Assembly: GCA_963920705.1 (NCBI GenBank) | Contig: OY987226.1 | Location: forward strand, 18,075,600-18,139,599 | DNA from: Odiellus spinosus | Taxonomy: Eukaryota > Arthropoda > Arachnida > Opiliones > Phalangiidae | Length of the DNA stretch: 64,000 nt | Direction: 5' to 3' | In this document: positions 1 to 11,725 of the stretch, piece by piece | How the letters are laid out: each line of letters starts with the position of its first letter | Numbering within the stretch: the stretch's first letter is position 1 | Notes under the pieces: model-generated | The model's database searches: none | Told to the model about the DNA's origin: nothing | The model's input: the letters and a program-made list of their open reading frames with translations, nothing else | Program-made: the position numbers and the translations under genes

Positions 1-1261
1 TCATCACTATGGTCGCGTTGCTATTGTAGAGCCTACAATCTATTCTCACGCGTTCTGGCACAAGGTTACTTTCGCGCGGTCTCTTTCGTAAAACTACTTA
101 ATCCAGAAAGTCCTACCCTTCGTACAAACATTATCATAAATTACGTTTCAGAAATAAACTAGGGATATCGGAAAAAAAATTAAATATATATTTTGAAGTT
201 TCTTAAGAACGCGTCATCCATTTTGAATATGGCGTTTTAATAGTATGATAAAATTAAAAATTTAAAATTAATATTGGTGTCAGCCTTACTTCAACTTTTT
301 TATTCAAATATTCTCAGTTAAGGGATGACATTCGTTCGTCTTTGAAATGGCATGTGAACCAAAGGACAGATTTTTATAAATATATTGTGTTTGAAATTGA
401 TTCACGCGACAGTTCTAAAACAGTCTCTCATTGGCTGAGGCAATTCTAAATTTCTTAAGAATTTTCGTCTCTGAAATTTTTCTCGAAGGATTTAGGCTTA
501 GCGAGTTCAGTTCATGACCTCGATAATTAACCGTGAAATTTAATATATTAAGGTTTGATTATTTAGTTGGTAATAAAATATAATTTTATTCTTTTTAAAT
601 GGTTAACTTTATCGTAGTAGTATTAATAAGGCTATCAATGGCACGCGCCATGGTAAGGTTTAGCGCGTGATAACCCGCCTTTCTCTGTGAATAATTCATA
701 AAGACTGTACGTCCGTCTTGGATTTTTAAGAAATAATTCCGCACTGAAAATTCAAATGTTTTTTTTATCGATTCCTTATCGTTCAAATAGGCCTAATCCA
801 CCAGTAAAAAAAGTTTACAAATAAAAATAGGCTTAGCTGGATTCATGGAGATATCCTTTACTCCCCGTATAAGGACATTGATCGATGGTTCTTAATGGGG
901 AATGCACGATCTCCATGATCAATGTCATTGGTCGCTAGTCCTTATACGGCGAATTAAAGGATATCTCCACCAATCAATCCAGTTAAGCCTATTTTGATGG
1001 TAAGTTTTAAATTTATTTCTTGTTTAATTAAATTCACGTGTAATTTTTTTTACTGTTGGATTAGTCCTATTTAAACGATAAGGAATCGATAAAAAAATCA
1101 ATTGTTGTTAGGTTTCATTCTCCCTTTAAGACAAATGTCCATTGCTAATTGTCCTAGGTTTCAGAGTATAGTTTCCCTTTGTAAATACAATTTATATAAA
1201 ATTGTAATTTAAGTATCCCAAGGCTAATTTTATCTTGGTTGTTTTTCTTTGTCGTAATCAG
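1..1261. other. Teneurin intron, 3' part (upstream exon outside window)
   Basis: No coding exon is visible before the splice acceptor at 1260-1261. Positions 1-125 belong to a dispersed repeat (family G) that recurs in reverse complement near 15950-16075. Positions 757-1125 are a foldback element (family K). The rest is AT-rich sequence in which I recognise nothing. Confidence 0.7.
757..1125. mobile_element. Family K foldback element, TTAA-type, left end truncated
   Basis: The arm at 759-790 (ATCGATTCCTTATCGTT...) pairs with 1061-1096, and an inner arm pair (GGAGATATCCTTTA near 848, TAAAGGATATCTCC near 955) closes the hairpin. The right end reads CATTCTCCCT followed by TTAA at 1126-1129. The matching left end is not visible. 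A second partial copy lies at 41311-41526 with the same right end. It is non-coding. Confidence 0.6.
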
Positions 1262-1602
1262 CGGAGCATAAGGATGGAATCGGAGGCATGGGTGGTTACG
1301 CCAGTGGAAACGGAGGTGGTGGTGGTGGGGGCAGCAAATGCAATCTTCTTCCTCACGACATGAGCGCCTATCAACGCGTCTCCCTGGGCGATTCTCTCTT
1401 CAAAAGTCTTGCGCCCAGGCAAGGTTGGAATGTCTGGTTCTCGCATCCTAACTCCGGCTTCATCAGGTTTAATTTCACGGTGCCGCACGGTTGCCGACTG
1501 GCCGTCATCGGACGCAAGAACGATCCGCCTACCATCTCCGCGCACGACTTCACCCAAGTCATCGGCGACGATCACAGGAAGACCTACAAGAGAACGCTAA
1601 TG
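1262..1602 (+). CDS. Ten-m: Teneurin exon 1 of window: extracellular juxtamembrane region
   Basis: This exon encodes about 113 residues of the teneurin ectodomain between the membrane and the EGF repeats. The acceptor is TTTCTTTGTCGTAATCAG at 1244-1261 and the donor is ATG|GTCAGT at 1603. The first two bases complete a codon split with an upstream exon, and the exon ends in phase 0. Visible features are a run of seven glycines (1312-1332) and a conserved block containing SHPNSGFIRFNFTVP and IGRKN..PTISAHDFTQVI, which I recognise as the teneurin pre-EGF beta domain. NFT at 1471-1479 is an N-glycosylation sequon. Methionines inside the exon (1288 and later) are not translation starts, because the frame is open to the acceptor. 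Ten-m is favoured over Ten-a mainly from the later exons. The gene encodes a type II membrane adhesion receptor used in synaptic partner matching and axon guidance. Confidence 0.93.
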
Positions 1603-1689
1603 GTCAGTATTCACACATTTTGAAAAATATCTTACAAAACCACTTAAAAATCTACCATGACCCCACAAGTGCTTCCAAATCTTTCAAAT

Positions 1690-2095
1690 ATCCGGGAAAT
1701 TCATTCAAAACCTGAGGGTTTATTGAAAATCAACGAATTATCAGGAAAATTCATTGAATAAGCTGGAAAATTCAGAGAAATTCTTTGAAAAACCTGAAAA
1801 TATTACGGAAATTCATTGAAATATCTAAAAATATTACGGAAATTCCATGAAAACCTGAAAATATGGAAATTCATATCGGTCTGGAATTTTAGTTGATTCA
1901 ATGGAAAATCTGGAATCTTAGTAAATACAATGGAAACGCTGGAATTTTAGAAAATTCAATGAAAAACCAAGAAATATCTTGGAAATATCTTTGAAATACT
2001 AGTAAATATCTGAGAAAATCATTGAAATACCGGGAATTATCTTTGAAAAATCATTGAAAAATCATTGAAAAACCTGGCTATATCATGGAAATTAG
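1690..2095. repeat. Imperfect tandem repeat, roughly 28-35 bp unit
   Basis: The motif GGAAATTCATTGAAAAACCTG and close variants (GAAAATTCATTGAA, GGAAAATCTGGAAT) recur about a dozen times. The copies are diverged and the spacing is uneven, which points to an old decayed minisatellite just inside the intron. Confidence 0.6.
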
Positions 2096-5000
2096 TTTTC
2101 TACGTATTGTTCTAAGCCTAATGATTAGTGCAAACCTTACATTTAATCGAATACATAAACCGTTCTTGTTCATTTTTCTGGCCCGCTAATTCCATCATGC
2201 ACATTTACGCATCTTCCTTAGAATCTCGTAAAAATGGTCCATCCACTAACTTAGAGCCCATAAAGTGAAATCCAGTTCCGAAGAACTTATCTACCGGATA
2301 CTACGAGGATTTCTCTTTCTTAAGGCCTGTCTTTGGTCTCTATTGGCTCTAAATTAGTGAATAGACTGAATCGAGCCCTGATACTTATAGTACGGGGAGT
2401 TTATGTCTAACGCGAGTGCTATAGCCATTAGTTTAAGTATATCTATAGCCAGACGATGGCGCTATATACGGGTCGCGGTTTATTTTTAAGAGCCCTCTCT
2501 GGTCTGTTCGGTGCATGCCCGGTGCCCGTTGCGCTCTTCGGAAGTTCGGACGTGTACCGGATTAATAAATGGACCTTAAGGTATAAAGTTAATGTCCCAA
2601 ACACTCGGTAATCAAAGAACGACGGGCGCTATATCGGCGAAACAGCTCTATATTCTATGTAGCCTGGAATGGACCTCCTTAAAGACTCCATTCAGTGCGA
2701 GCATGCAGCCGGGAAGTTTTAGTTTTCCCATCTCATAGACTACCTTCACCCTTTCTCCCAACATTTTCGCCTTTACGGAAACAAAGTCTCAAAATTAGGT
2801 CAATTTAGAAATATATATATATATTTTCGAGTTGTTCCAGACATTTGCCAAAATTAGTCCTTTATTTAAGAGGAATTTCTCTTGGAATACAAGTAAAAGT
2901 AAAACGACAAAAACTTCTTCAACACGACTCGTATACCGTATGTGTTTGTTATCTCACAAAAAAAGAATCAAAGTGCTTGTGACTCCAAAAGTAAATTTAC
3001 AAAAATTTAAATGGTTTTAAAAGCAGTGCATGGATTTAACAAATGTGCTGATAACTTTTAGAGGCCCCCATTTTCGTCGTAGCTTAGATTTCTGCTGGTT
3101 AACAGTAATTAGATGATTTTGGGGCCCTTTTCGTTTGTTTACGAGACCCATTTGAATGGATTTTGGGGGCCCTTTTGTATTTACACGTAGGATCTAGCCT
3201 ACTCAGCCTACCCCGGGTGCCGCCACTATTTAAAAGCCATGTTGAAAATGCGTCTATCAGTTACCAAAATAATCATATCTTTAGCTCTATTCAAACTGGA
3301 GTTTTTGAACTATTTGTAAAAAAGTGTTCAGAGTTGCCAGATTCCTTCTTAAATTATAAAATCCTTCCGGAATCACCAAATCCCGTATTTATTCCTAATA
3401 TTTATAGTCTTGTCTTGGGATTATAGTCGTGTCGTCATGTTGAAAAGAAACATTCCATCACTATAACCCCAAACATTCTTGTCCCCAAGAAATATTCCAT
3501 GATTTCAAGACATGTACACAGACGTAGATATGTAATATATTTATGTAGGCATGAAACGCGCGTGGGTGGTTGTACCAGGACTATAATCCTACGCACTCGC
3601 GCCCCCCACTGTATGTAACACGGAATTTCTCTCGCTTAATCTATATTTCTAGTCACATTTTTGTTATTTTCCCCCATTTTCTGTTCCTTCGCATTCTCTC
3701 TAACCCTTGTTTCCCACTATATACTCTATATACCCCCGTCTGTGATATCAGTTTTTCTTCCCCGCACCACGCGCGTTTCCGCTTCGACGCCCTCGATCCG
3801 AGGGTGTCTGACTGGACACGGACACCCCATCATCGCTATCATATACATATCGCGACGAAAGATGCGAGATATAGAATATTTTGGCGGTTTTTGACCGCTC
3901 AAGCGCCGCCTATACGAGACGAGACAATCTTCCGCCATATCGTCAATCGGTGATGTCCGCGTTGAAACATTCATAAACCTCTTTCTCATTGAATGAACGA
4001 CAGATATATTTGATCGAAATTCTTATTCGTGGGACTCGAGAGATTTAATTTCTACTCAACTTTCTTGGCGATTCCCTTATCTCCCCTCCATTTTTGTTAA
4101 GTTTCACTATATGGTCTTTACGAAAAATAACGCCTGATTGTTCATCTTCTCCAGACGCTCTTGGCTTCCATATCATGATACGTCCCAATATCATTCGTCT
4201 ATATCTTTCTCTCTATTCATTTTTTTCCACAAACGCAATCAGATTATCTTCAGATATTGATTCTTAGCACGCTCTTTGTTTATTTTCCCATCATAGGCGT
4301 GTACATACCTTCCTCCGTATTACTCTTTCATCCACAAACATTAATTTCTTCTCATCATTCTCGCATTCTTGCAGATCTTCCTATTGTCTTGTTTCGTGCT
4401 TGATTAATACTTTGCGCAGACATTGATTGGGAGATTTCCGTTAACCTATCACCTAACCCCACCACCCCCAAATAACGATGATTATAGACTATTTAGAACA
4501 TGGGGAGTTTGGAAAAAATACTAAAAGAAATTTTCGACCAGCGGAAGATTGAGACAAACGTTATTTGAAAATTTCAAATTCCCACATGTGCTAAAATCCC
4601 ATACATATATTATATTATGTTAGTTTATGCTAGGTTAGGTTTTAATCTATGGGATTTCAACATGGAAAGCTCAAAATTTCAAGTACGTTTTACTCAAAAC
4701 TTCCACTGGTCGCAGAATGTTTTTGTATTTTTCCTGAACTCACTGGGTATAAAAACCATCGTTATTTGGTAGGGGGGTATTTTAACGGAAACTTTGCCAT
4801 GTTAATTATAATACTAGCCTATTTATTTGGTTCATTGGCCTTTACTTAAAAATAGTGTAGGTGTAGCTGCTTTTAGTCCCGAATCCCATTTCTCATTTTT
4901 AAACTTTTGTAACCGTTATATCTCACTAGACTAATTTAGAGACTCGAGATTCCCTGTATCGAAAACACGTGATACCTATATTAATTTTTAAAATATTATA

Positions 5001-5937
5001 CCTATTTATTAATAATCAGTTACAATCTTGGAAGGTATGTAAATACATATTATATAAACCCTTTTTTAATTTGAATACGAATCCCTTTCAAATTTACACA
5101 TATAATTATATTTTCTCATCGAATTTACATTTTCCGAGTCGCACTCTTAATCTTATTATTAATGTTTCAACATACCTTCCTATTTACTCTACGAACACGC
5201 CTATAGTTTACATCTTTCTGTTAATTCTCAAGCTCTTGGTCTTCTCATATCAGCCATCTTAATGTCTTCCTCTACTCTGTATTAATAGTTTTTCCATAAA
5301 CACGCGTTTTTCATCATTCTCACGCTCTTGAACTTCCCATTTCGCCACGTCCCAACATGATATCCTTTGCGTCCCATTCCCCATCTTCTTAGATCGTCAC
5401 GAATCCAGCGCGTTAGTAGTATTTTTTTTTTTCTTTTTTTTTCGGGAAGAGGGTGTCTTGTTCAAATTTCCTCTTGACGAAATTATTGATAGTGATGGCT
5501 GTAAGCGTAATCCGATTTCCTCGCACTGTCACTTTGACTTATTGCTCCGAGATGCCCCAAAACCACCCCAACCCCGAGATAGCACCCCTACCCACTCTTC
5601 GTAACGTGATCTGACCCCTCTTACCCCATGTACCCCCGTTTTTTTCCTTCATTTCTCGTATGACGGAACGACCCCCAACCCCCTTATATACAGCCGCATC
5701 TCGGTCAAGTTATTCCCAAGGGTGGGGTACAGTCCCACCCCCACATGATAACCCCCTCGCGTTATTTCAAATTGCATTCGAGGCTGATGGAAGCGAAAAT
5801 GAATTATTCGAATTTATTTGGCATCCCAAAAAAAGTGTAAGGGGTTTGTTCCCCAAAAATCATTGTTTTCTTGGGGTTTTATTTTTAGGGCAGTTCACTC
5901 CCGAACAGTGTTACAAACTAGCCGTAACTGAGGTGGA

Positions 5938-6560
5938 TTAATACCTTATGTTAAATCTTATATGGATTTGAAAGTAGTTCAGAAAAGTGATTGTGAACGA
6001 CTTTAGTTTAGTGATAGGTTTGTAGGAAGAAAAAAAAAACGTTTTTGTTTCAAGTGATTTGTCAAATGTAGTTTTCATTTTTGGGGGAAATTTTATGTTT
6101 CTGTTTTTTTTTTTTTTTTTTCTGATGGAAATCATGACAGATATTTTTTTATTCAATTTGCCAACCCGTTTTCAGATGGCTTTAGGGGTTTGGAAGGAAA
6201 TCAAACACCAAATTTATTACTTTAAATTGAATTTTCTGTTTTATTTTCGGTCACTATTTTTTTTTTATTATTTTTATATATATTCAAAGTCTTTATTCAA
6301 AATGTTTCAAATCTTGGTTGACGAGTACGTAATGAAACTTCAAACAAAAATATTGAGGTTTCTTTCGATTGATGACGTAGTTTGATTCTGGAACTTAATT
6401 AGCGATAATTTTCATATAAAGATTAAAACTCACGGGATTATGTATTTTAACGAAAAAGGCAGCTGAAAGCAACCCTATCACTTGTGTCAAAACACGAAAG
6501 AATCAACTGTAGACGCTATAACAGCATATATACCCGACCATATAGTGATGACGTAATATT
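5938..6560. repeat. Dispersed repeat family G, probable element with two recognisable ends
   Basis: The left part (TTAATACCTTATGTTAAATC at 5939) recurs at 35318 (TTAATACCCAATGTTAAATC) and 39475. The right part (6448-6560, AACGAAAAAGGCAGC to GATGACGTAATATTG) resembles 15975-16075 and the reverse complement of 1-105. The copy at 35318-35425 joins the two ends within about 108 bp, so it looks internally deleted. Exact ends and target duplication could not be fixed. Confidence 0.4.
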
Positions 6561-6723
6561 GTGTTTCTTTAAAACATTTTGGAGTTGACGATTATAAAAT
6601 ACGAATTTTTAATCTAACTCTAACGGTTTAAAACTGATTAAATGCTATTTTGAATTATATAGTTGATATAATTAAATATTATAATAAATATATAATATAT
6701 ATATTTTTTGTTTTTTATTACAG

Positions 6724-6835
6724 CTTCGCGAAGAAGTGAGTCTGGTTCAGTACCTAGTACCCGGAGATTGGTACCTAGCCATCGTTAATGACGACAACTC
6801 TCCTGTCGACGTCTCTTTACAGCCGAACACAGCCA
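6724..6835 (+). CDS. Ten-m: Teneurin exon 2 of window: beta-rich segment before EGF1
   Basis: The acceptor is TTTTTATTACAG at 6712-6723 and the donor is A|GTAAGT at 6836. The exon has 112 bp, enters in phase 0 and leaves in phase 1, and encodes 37 residues beginning LREEVSLVQYLVPGDWYLAI. The pattern VQYL-x4-W-x-LA-x3-ND matches the strand pair just before EGF1 in teneurins. No cysteines are present, as expected for this segment. It is followed by a 6.7-kb intron. Confidence 0.92.
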
Positions 6836-7353
6836 GTAAGTCGCAACCTTGATATTTATTTCATTTTTCACTTCCTCCAAATGTCGTGTAAACTCCTTTT
6901 GAAACTGGGACAATAACTCGAAAGGGTAGACTAGTCTGGAAAATCCAGAACATTTTGACGTACGAGATACCTATTATTATTATTTTTTTATTTCTTGGTT
7001 TTCGAAAATCTAGACTTGGAAATTTGGAACGGTGGGAAAATATTTTTGAGGATTTCTGTAGCTTTTCCTGCTAAAACCATAATTCAAAGACTGTATTTTA
7101 GCTTTCTCTTTTCATCATTTGGGGTGCGAAGGCCTAGTATCATCATAGAAAATATAGTAATTTTAAATACGGCGTTAAACAGTATGTTAAAACTACAAAA
7201 ATATATTCCAAATAGTCATTCGGCAAAGTGGTGGCATCCCTATTTTAAAACTAAATGAAAGACTTTGCGTATTTAGTCTTTTGCTGGATTACGCTGGGAA
7301 TTTACCTTAAAGTTAAAAAAATTGACATTTTATGCTCAAAAGACAGATCGATA

Positions 7354-7870
7354 GAGCTCGGAATCGGATAATGAATAACTTGGGATATCCAGTGATAATT
7401 AGACTTTTTTCAGATATTTTAATCTCGGAAATATGTTTTATATAAAAAAAACCATGGATTCGTATAAATGGATACGAATTACCCAAAGATAAAATTTTAA
7501 GCTTGATTAATAAACAAATTACGCGTTTATTCAAACGGATAATGACAAGATAAAAATATGTTTCTCGAAATCCGTGTAGCATGAAATATAATAATTATAT
7601 TTTAATCTAAATTGAAATGAACCGACGAAAGATTACCTACATTCTAGCTTCAAGATCTCAATTTGGTTTAAAATTCGCGAAGAAACTCGAGTTTCAAATT
7701 TTCTTACTCGTATAACGTATCGATTGCATATAACAATGAGTACGAATAAAACGTTTGCCTTACATTCAGACACGTTAACTCGAATGAGAAATAGATATTT
7801 TTTCGCGAAAGGATAATATCTGATTGACATTCACGATTGTCTAATTAAATTAACAAAAGTTATACGAAGG
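7354..7870. mobile_element. Family B element, TA-type, right end decayed
   Basis: It starts TA|GAGCTCGGAATCGGATAATG at 7352. Its whole body follows the other copies: AAGCTTGATTAATAAACAAA, CTTCAAGATCTCAATTTGG, AACTCGAGTTTCAAATTTTC, then AACAAAAGTTATACGA. The expected right inverted end (ATTCCGAGCTC) is replaced by GGGGGATGAC. It is non-coding and would be moved by a Tc1/mariner-like transposase in trans if the TA reading is right. Confidence 0.8.
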
Positions 7871-7974
7871 GGGATGACAGCGAGTTGTGAGATAAAATAA
7901 CATTTCAAGGTATCCCTGTATTTCTATTTGTGTCTAATTTTATTTACCATTTAATACTATGCGCACAAGTAAAT

Positions 7975-8245
7975 CATCCTTTAAGTTTATAAGACGACAT
8001 ACTGTGGGTGACGATGAAATGAGTTCGATTTTCTCTGTCCAGGGTTTCACCCTAAGTATTACGAAATTTGTACACAAAAGCGGGCAGACCCAGTATATAC
8101 TTTCTAGAGTAAATCAGTACAGACACGAAATCCATCAAAACATTTTCACCCGTCTAGAAAGTTCAGCGCAATATTAGCACCGCCTACTTAGTTCCAATCT
8201 CAACACCTAGAGAGAACAACTTCGAATTCCGTATCTCGACAGTTT
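7975..8245. repeat. Dispersed repeat family H
   Basis: It shares AGACGACATACTGTGGGTGA and AGCACCGCCTACTTAGTTCC, and ends GAATTCCGTATCTCGAC. A shorter copy at 42241-42382 has the same two ends with the middle removed. No open frame, box A/B promoter or clear terminal repeat is visible, so the class is unknown. Confidence 0.6.
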
Positions 8246-9600
8246 AGAGTTTTTGTATTTTTTCCTCTCTGCTCGGGCAAAAGCTCTGATGACAAAACTT
8301 TCAGAACCACATACCAATCATAATATACCTTATTGTAAACTTGAAGCGTGATTTACCCGCGCTTTTGGTTATGTGCAGTATATCACTTTAAAGTTTTTCT
8401 TTTTCCCCGCGAGTGTTGCCCTTTAAGGAAACATTTGGTATGACTCTCTCTCTTTCTCTTTAGCTCCCGAGGCGTAATAAAAGGCGAAAACAATAGTACG
8501 AAGCTTTTAGGTTTGCCAGTAAATTCTCATTTCTGCAGTCTAGTGTCAAAGTCTTATCCTATATATCTGGCGAACGGATAACGCCAGGGGTTTCTCCGAA
8601 ATAGATAAAAGAGGGAAAAGGCCGAATAATGCGCGAGGAAACAAGGAGGGGAGAGGGGCTTTATAAGACTGAGATATCCAGCTGTTTTTAATCACGGAAG
8701 AGTTGTTCTCGCGACTATCGAAAGAGAGACCAGTCGGATAAACTAGGCTTACGCCATTCGCTCGAGCGCTTCAAGCGGTTAGAATTCGAAAGAATAATGT
8801 AGAAAGATTTTCAATTCGAATCTAGGCTGCCCTTTTATATTCTTCAATCTTCTCGGTATTTAGGGAATTTTGGGAATTAGTAGTTTATTTTGTACCTACA
8901 ATAACGAATTAAACTTTTGTAGGTATAATTATGGAAACTTGCCAAAGTTGACCTAATTTAAATATGCTTAAAGGGAAGCTATTCACTAAAAATGAAATTT
9001 TGCTTTCGGAATCACCATGTCACATACGTATTCGAGAAATTTCAACACAATTATAAGACACGTTTTTGGTGTTTAAATTAATTTCTAAAGTTTGGTAAAG
9101 TTTGAATAAAAGTAAATATAAATTCGGGCCAATCATATTATTTCAGCCTGCAACAGAGCTTGTAAGGACTTAACATTAAAGGAATGGTGCGGTGTTAAAA
9201 TATTTTTGCTGCAAACCCTTTAGTTAAACTCAAAACCAATTTTTCAAGTGTTAAAAAAATTTAAAATTAAGTATATTTTTAAATAAACAATTAAAACAAA
9301 TTACATTGAGGGCACATAGGCGCCCGTATGAAGCTTTCCTGTAAAGCAAGAGCGCATTCGATACGTCACTTCAAGGTTTTTATTTCGGCAATAATCTGAT
9401 TGGCCAAAGTAACTTGGCTCAGCTTTTACTCAATGGTAAAGTTGACTACTACGCGCTTGAACGTTAAATCGACGACAGGTTATAACGGCAGTGCTCGCCA
9501 GTCTAACGAACGGGACGCCGACTGAAGGAGCATCTAACCCCGGTAAGCCGTAGCCTAGGCCTAACTCCGTCGGCGATTCGGACTCTCGGAGAGTATCGTC

Positions 9601-9747
9601 ATGCCGCGAATAGATCCGTTTGAAGTTGAACCAGTGTACACGGAAGAAGAACTTTTAATTAGAGATAGACTACAGGAAGAGCGGAATAATAATGACGGTA
9701 TCGAAAATTTAATTGACATAGACCAGATGAAAGAAAATTGCACCTGA
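9601..9747 (+). pseudogene. Short acidic ORF inside the THAP-bearing element, probable remnant
   Basis: 48 codons start MPRIDPFEVEPVYTEEELLI and continue as a charged RDRLQEERNNN stretch to TGA at 9745-9747. The composition and the pattern DPFEVEPVYTEEEL look like real protein sequence. From memory, similar motifs start some transposon-associated proteins in invertebrates, but I cannot confirm the family. It ends at the point where the opposite-strand THAP exon ends, which is consistent with a deletion junction. The upstream frame may extend further left. Confidence 0.35.
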
Positions 9748-9935
9748 CAAACTCTGTAATCCAACTTCTTCGTAGGCAAAGGCTTAGTATAATACGCGGC
9801 TTTCACTGTTTCTTTAGCATATTTTAGCCATTTTGACGCGAGTTCGGGGTACTTTAAATGATCAGGAACCGTATAAAAACTTAGTCCAAACCGAGAACTA
9901 AAATTTTTGCATTCTTTTATAATACAACTTGGCAT
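9744..9935 (-). pseudogene. THAP-domain first exon of a transposase, remainder deleted
   Basis: 64 codons read from ATG at 9935-9933. THAP zinc-finger landmarks are Cys4 and Cys9 (MPSCIIKECKN), then SFYTVPDH with Pro24, Trp36 in ASKWLKY, and Cys63 in YRVC. The last ligand, His of the C-x2-H pair, is absent because the frame meets a splice-donor-like site (CAG|GTGCAA, minus strand, at 9744/9743) right after Cys63, so His would lie in a lost second exon. Reading past this site gives residues without similarity. THAP domains bind DNA in P-element, Kolobok and related transposases. It lies inside a TTAA-flanked element and is unlikely to be a functional host gene. Confidence 0.7.
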
Positions 9936-11190
9936 TTTGAACTTTCTTTAAAACAACACCGATTAAAAAACGAAGGATTCTAGACTTTACTGTCTCAGAC
10001 TCTCTCCCCTCGGAGTCTCATTTCATTGGTTTATAAGTTATTTCTATTGGCCTATCAGATTGCTAGCCTGGCCAAGCACGACAGAGAAGTTTAGAATTAG
10101 GGGTAAAAAGGCCACGTCCATACTAAATTTATTTTTAACTATAAAATTATTATTATTATTAAAAATTAATTTTGAGTTAAAAATTTCTGTTGCCAAGAGT
10201 GCTATTGACCCTTAGAGGCAAAAAAACTTTATGGGTGAACCATTCCTTTAAGATAATAGACTGATAATAGATTGATGACTAAGACGTTGGGCACCAAATG
10301 CTGGCGTATTCTTTTAATGTTAGGACATTACAAGCTCTGTTTATGGCTGAAATAATATGATTGGCTAGCATTTATATTTACTTTTATAGAAATTTTACGA
10401 AACTTTAGAAATTAATTTCAACACCAAAAACGTGTCCAAAATGGTTAAAAGATTCTCTAATACGTATTTTGGCGTGGCGATTCGGATTCTGTTCCATTTT
10501 TAGCTGCAAGTTTCCCTTTAAACCAGCATTTTCTCGATCGAAATGCCGACCTATATTAGCGAATAAAAGAAACTAGGTCTATGACTAGTGCTTTAAACCG
10601 ATAAATAACCCTTTTTGAAATTTTAACTGAGGTAAAGAAATTTTGACGTATATAATTTTTGAGTGTTTTGATTTATAAAATTTTCTAGCTAGGTGATGAC
10701 GTCACGAGAGTGTTCTAAGGCTTATACGTTAACGTATTATTGGGGGCATCGATTATGGAGCTCGCGAATGTATATATTGACTTTAGATGATCGCTTAATG
10801 ATTCCTATTGGCTGTTGTTTCCCGCCGCCCTCTCGCTCACTCGCTCGCGGCAGCCACTTAAATGCTAATAAATGGAAAGCGAAATTTGAACTCTCGATGA
10901 TGTTCTATACCTTCGCGCGATGTATAACTCGAGACTCGCGAGCCTGCCTATCGCTACCAACCTCTTTGATCGATATAAGCTGTATACGAGGAGAATACGT
11001 ATATGCAGATTAGTATTATCAGAAGCTACGCGAGGTTAATCCAACTCTCATATCTATAATTGCGAATATCATTTATTACCCCTTTGTTTTTTTAAATGTC
11101 AAGTAAAGGGTTGATGTAAAAGTTTAAATATTTTATTATTTCGCTTATCGAGTGTAAGCTCTTATATTGTGCGGGATGTAGTGTAAAATA

Positions 11191-11725
11191 GAGCTCGGAA
11201 TTTTTATAACTTTTGTTAAATGAATAAGACCTTCGTGAATGTCAATCAGATATTATCCGTTCGCGAAAAACGTATCCATTTCTTATTCGAGTTAACGTAT
11301 CTGAATGTAAGGCAAACCTTTTTATTCGTACTCATTGATATAGGAAATTGATACGTTATAAGAGTTATTCATTCGCCGGTAAAAAATTTTTAAACTCGAG
11401 TTTCATCGCGGATTTTAACCCAAATTGAGATCTTCAAGCTATAGAATGTAATAATTTAGTTGGTTCCTTTCAATTTAGATTAAAATATAATTATTATAAT
11501 TAATTATACACGAATTTTGAGAAACATCATATTTTTATCTTCGCATTATCCTTCGTAAAAACGCGTAATTTGTTTATTAATCAAACTTAAAATTTTATCT
11601 CCGAATAATTCGTATCCATTTGATAATTTGTGGTTTTATACTAACAAACAATTTATCCGAGATTAAAATATTTGAAAAAGCCTAGAATCAATAGAAATCC
11701 AAAGTTATTATCAAATTCCGAGCTC
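11191..11725. mobile_element. Family B element, complete, TA-type MITE (535 bp)
   Basis: TA at 11189-11190 and 11726-11727 flanks GAGCTCGGAATTT... and ...AAATTCCGAGCTC. The terminal repeat is about 17-20 bp. The body is non-coding and in reverse orientation to the 7354 copy. TA duplications with short inverted ends suggest mobilisation by a Tc1/mariner-type transposase. Confidence 0.88.

Larger units (their letters stand above)
1603..6723 (+). other. Teneurin intron, 5.1 kb
   Basis: The intron runs from GTCAGT to TTTTTATTACAG. It contains an imperfect tandem repeat at 1690-2095 and dispersed-repeat G segments at 5938-6010 and 6448-6560. Poly(T) runs lie near 5420 and 6105. I see no conserved coding segment between 2100 and 5900. 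Open frames there have no recognisable domain and differ in no obvious way from chance. Confidence 0.7.
9180..10247 (-). mobile_element. Kolobok-like DNA transposon fragment with THAP exon, nested in family A
   Basis: TTAA duplications lie at 9176-9179 and 10248-10251, with terminal inverted repeats AGGAATGGTG / AGGAATGGTT (nine bases identical). Inside are a THAP-domain first exon on the - strand (9744-9935) and a short acidic frame on the + strand (9601-9747) that abut each other. This suggests a larger element with two convergent genes that lost its middle. TTAA targeting with a THAP-containing transposase is the signature of the Kolobok superfamily. piggyBac also uses TTAA but has no THAP domain. 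At 1.07 kb it is too short to be autonomous. Confidence 0.7.
8972..10517. mobile_element. Family A foldback element, interrupted by a nested transposon
   Basis: TTAA flanks both sides (8968-8971 and 10518-10521). The left arm is 8972-9175 (AGGGAAGCT... CACCATG...CGTATTCGAGAAATTT...AATCATATTATTTCAG) and the right arm is 10252-10517. The two arms are long inverted repeats of each other, as in the copies at 16990, 38516 and 45965. The nested element sits at the TTAA of the central AACATTAAAATAATAGG motif seen intact at 27920. The host element is non-coding. Confidence 0.85.

Noticed and set aside
1258..1575. 105-codon frame antisense to the first teneurin exon
   Set aside because: It mirrors a GC-richer coding exon on the other strand and lacks any recognisable domain.
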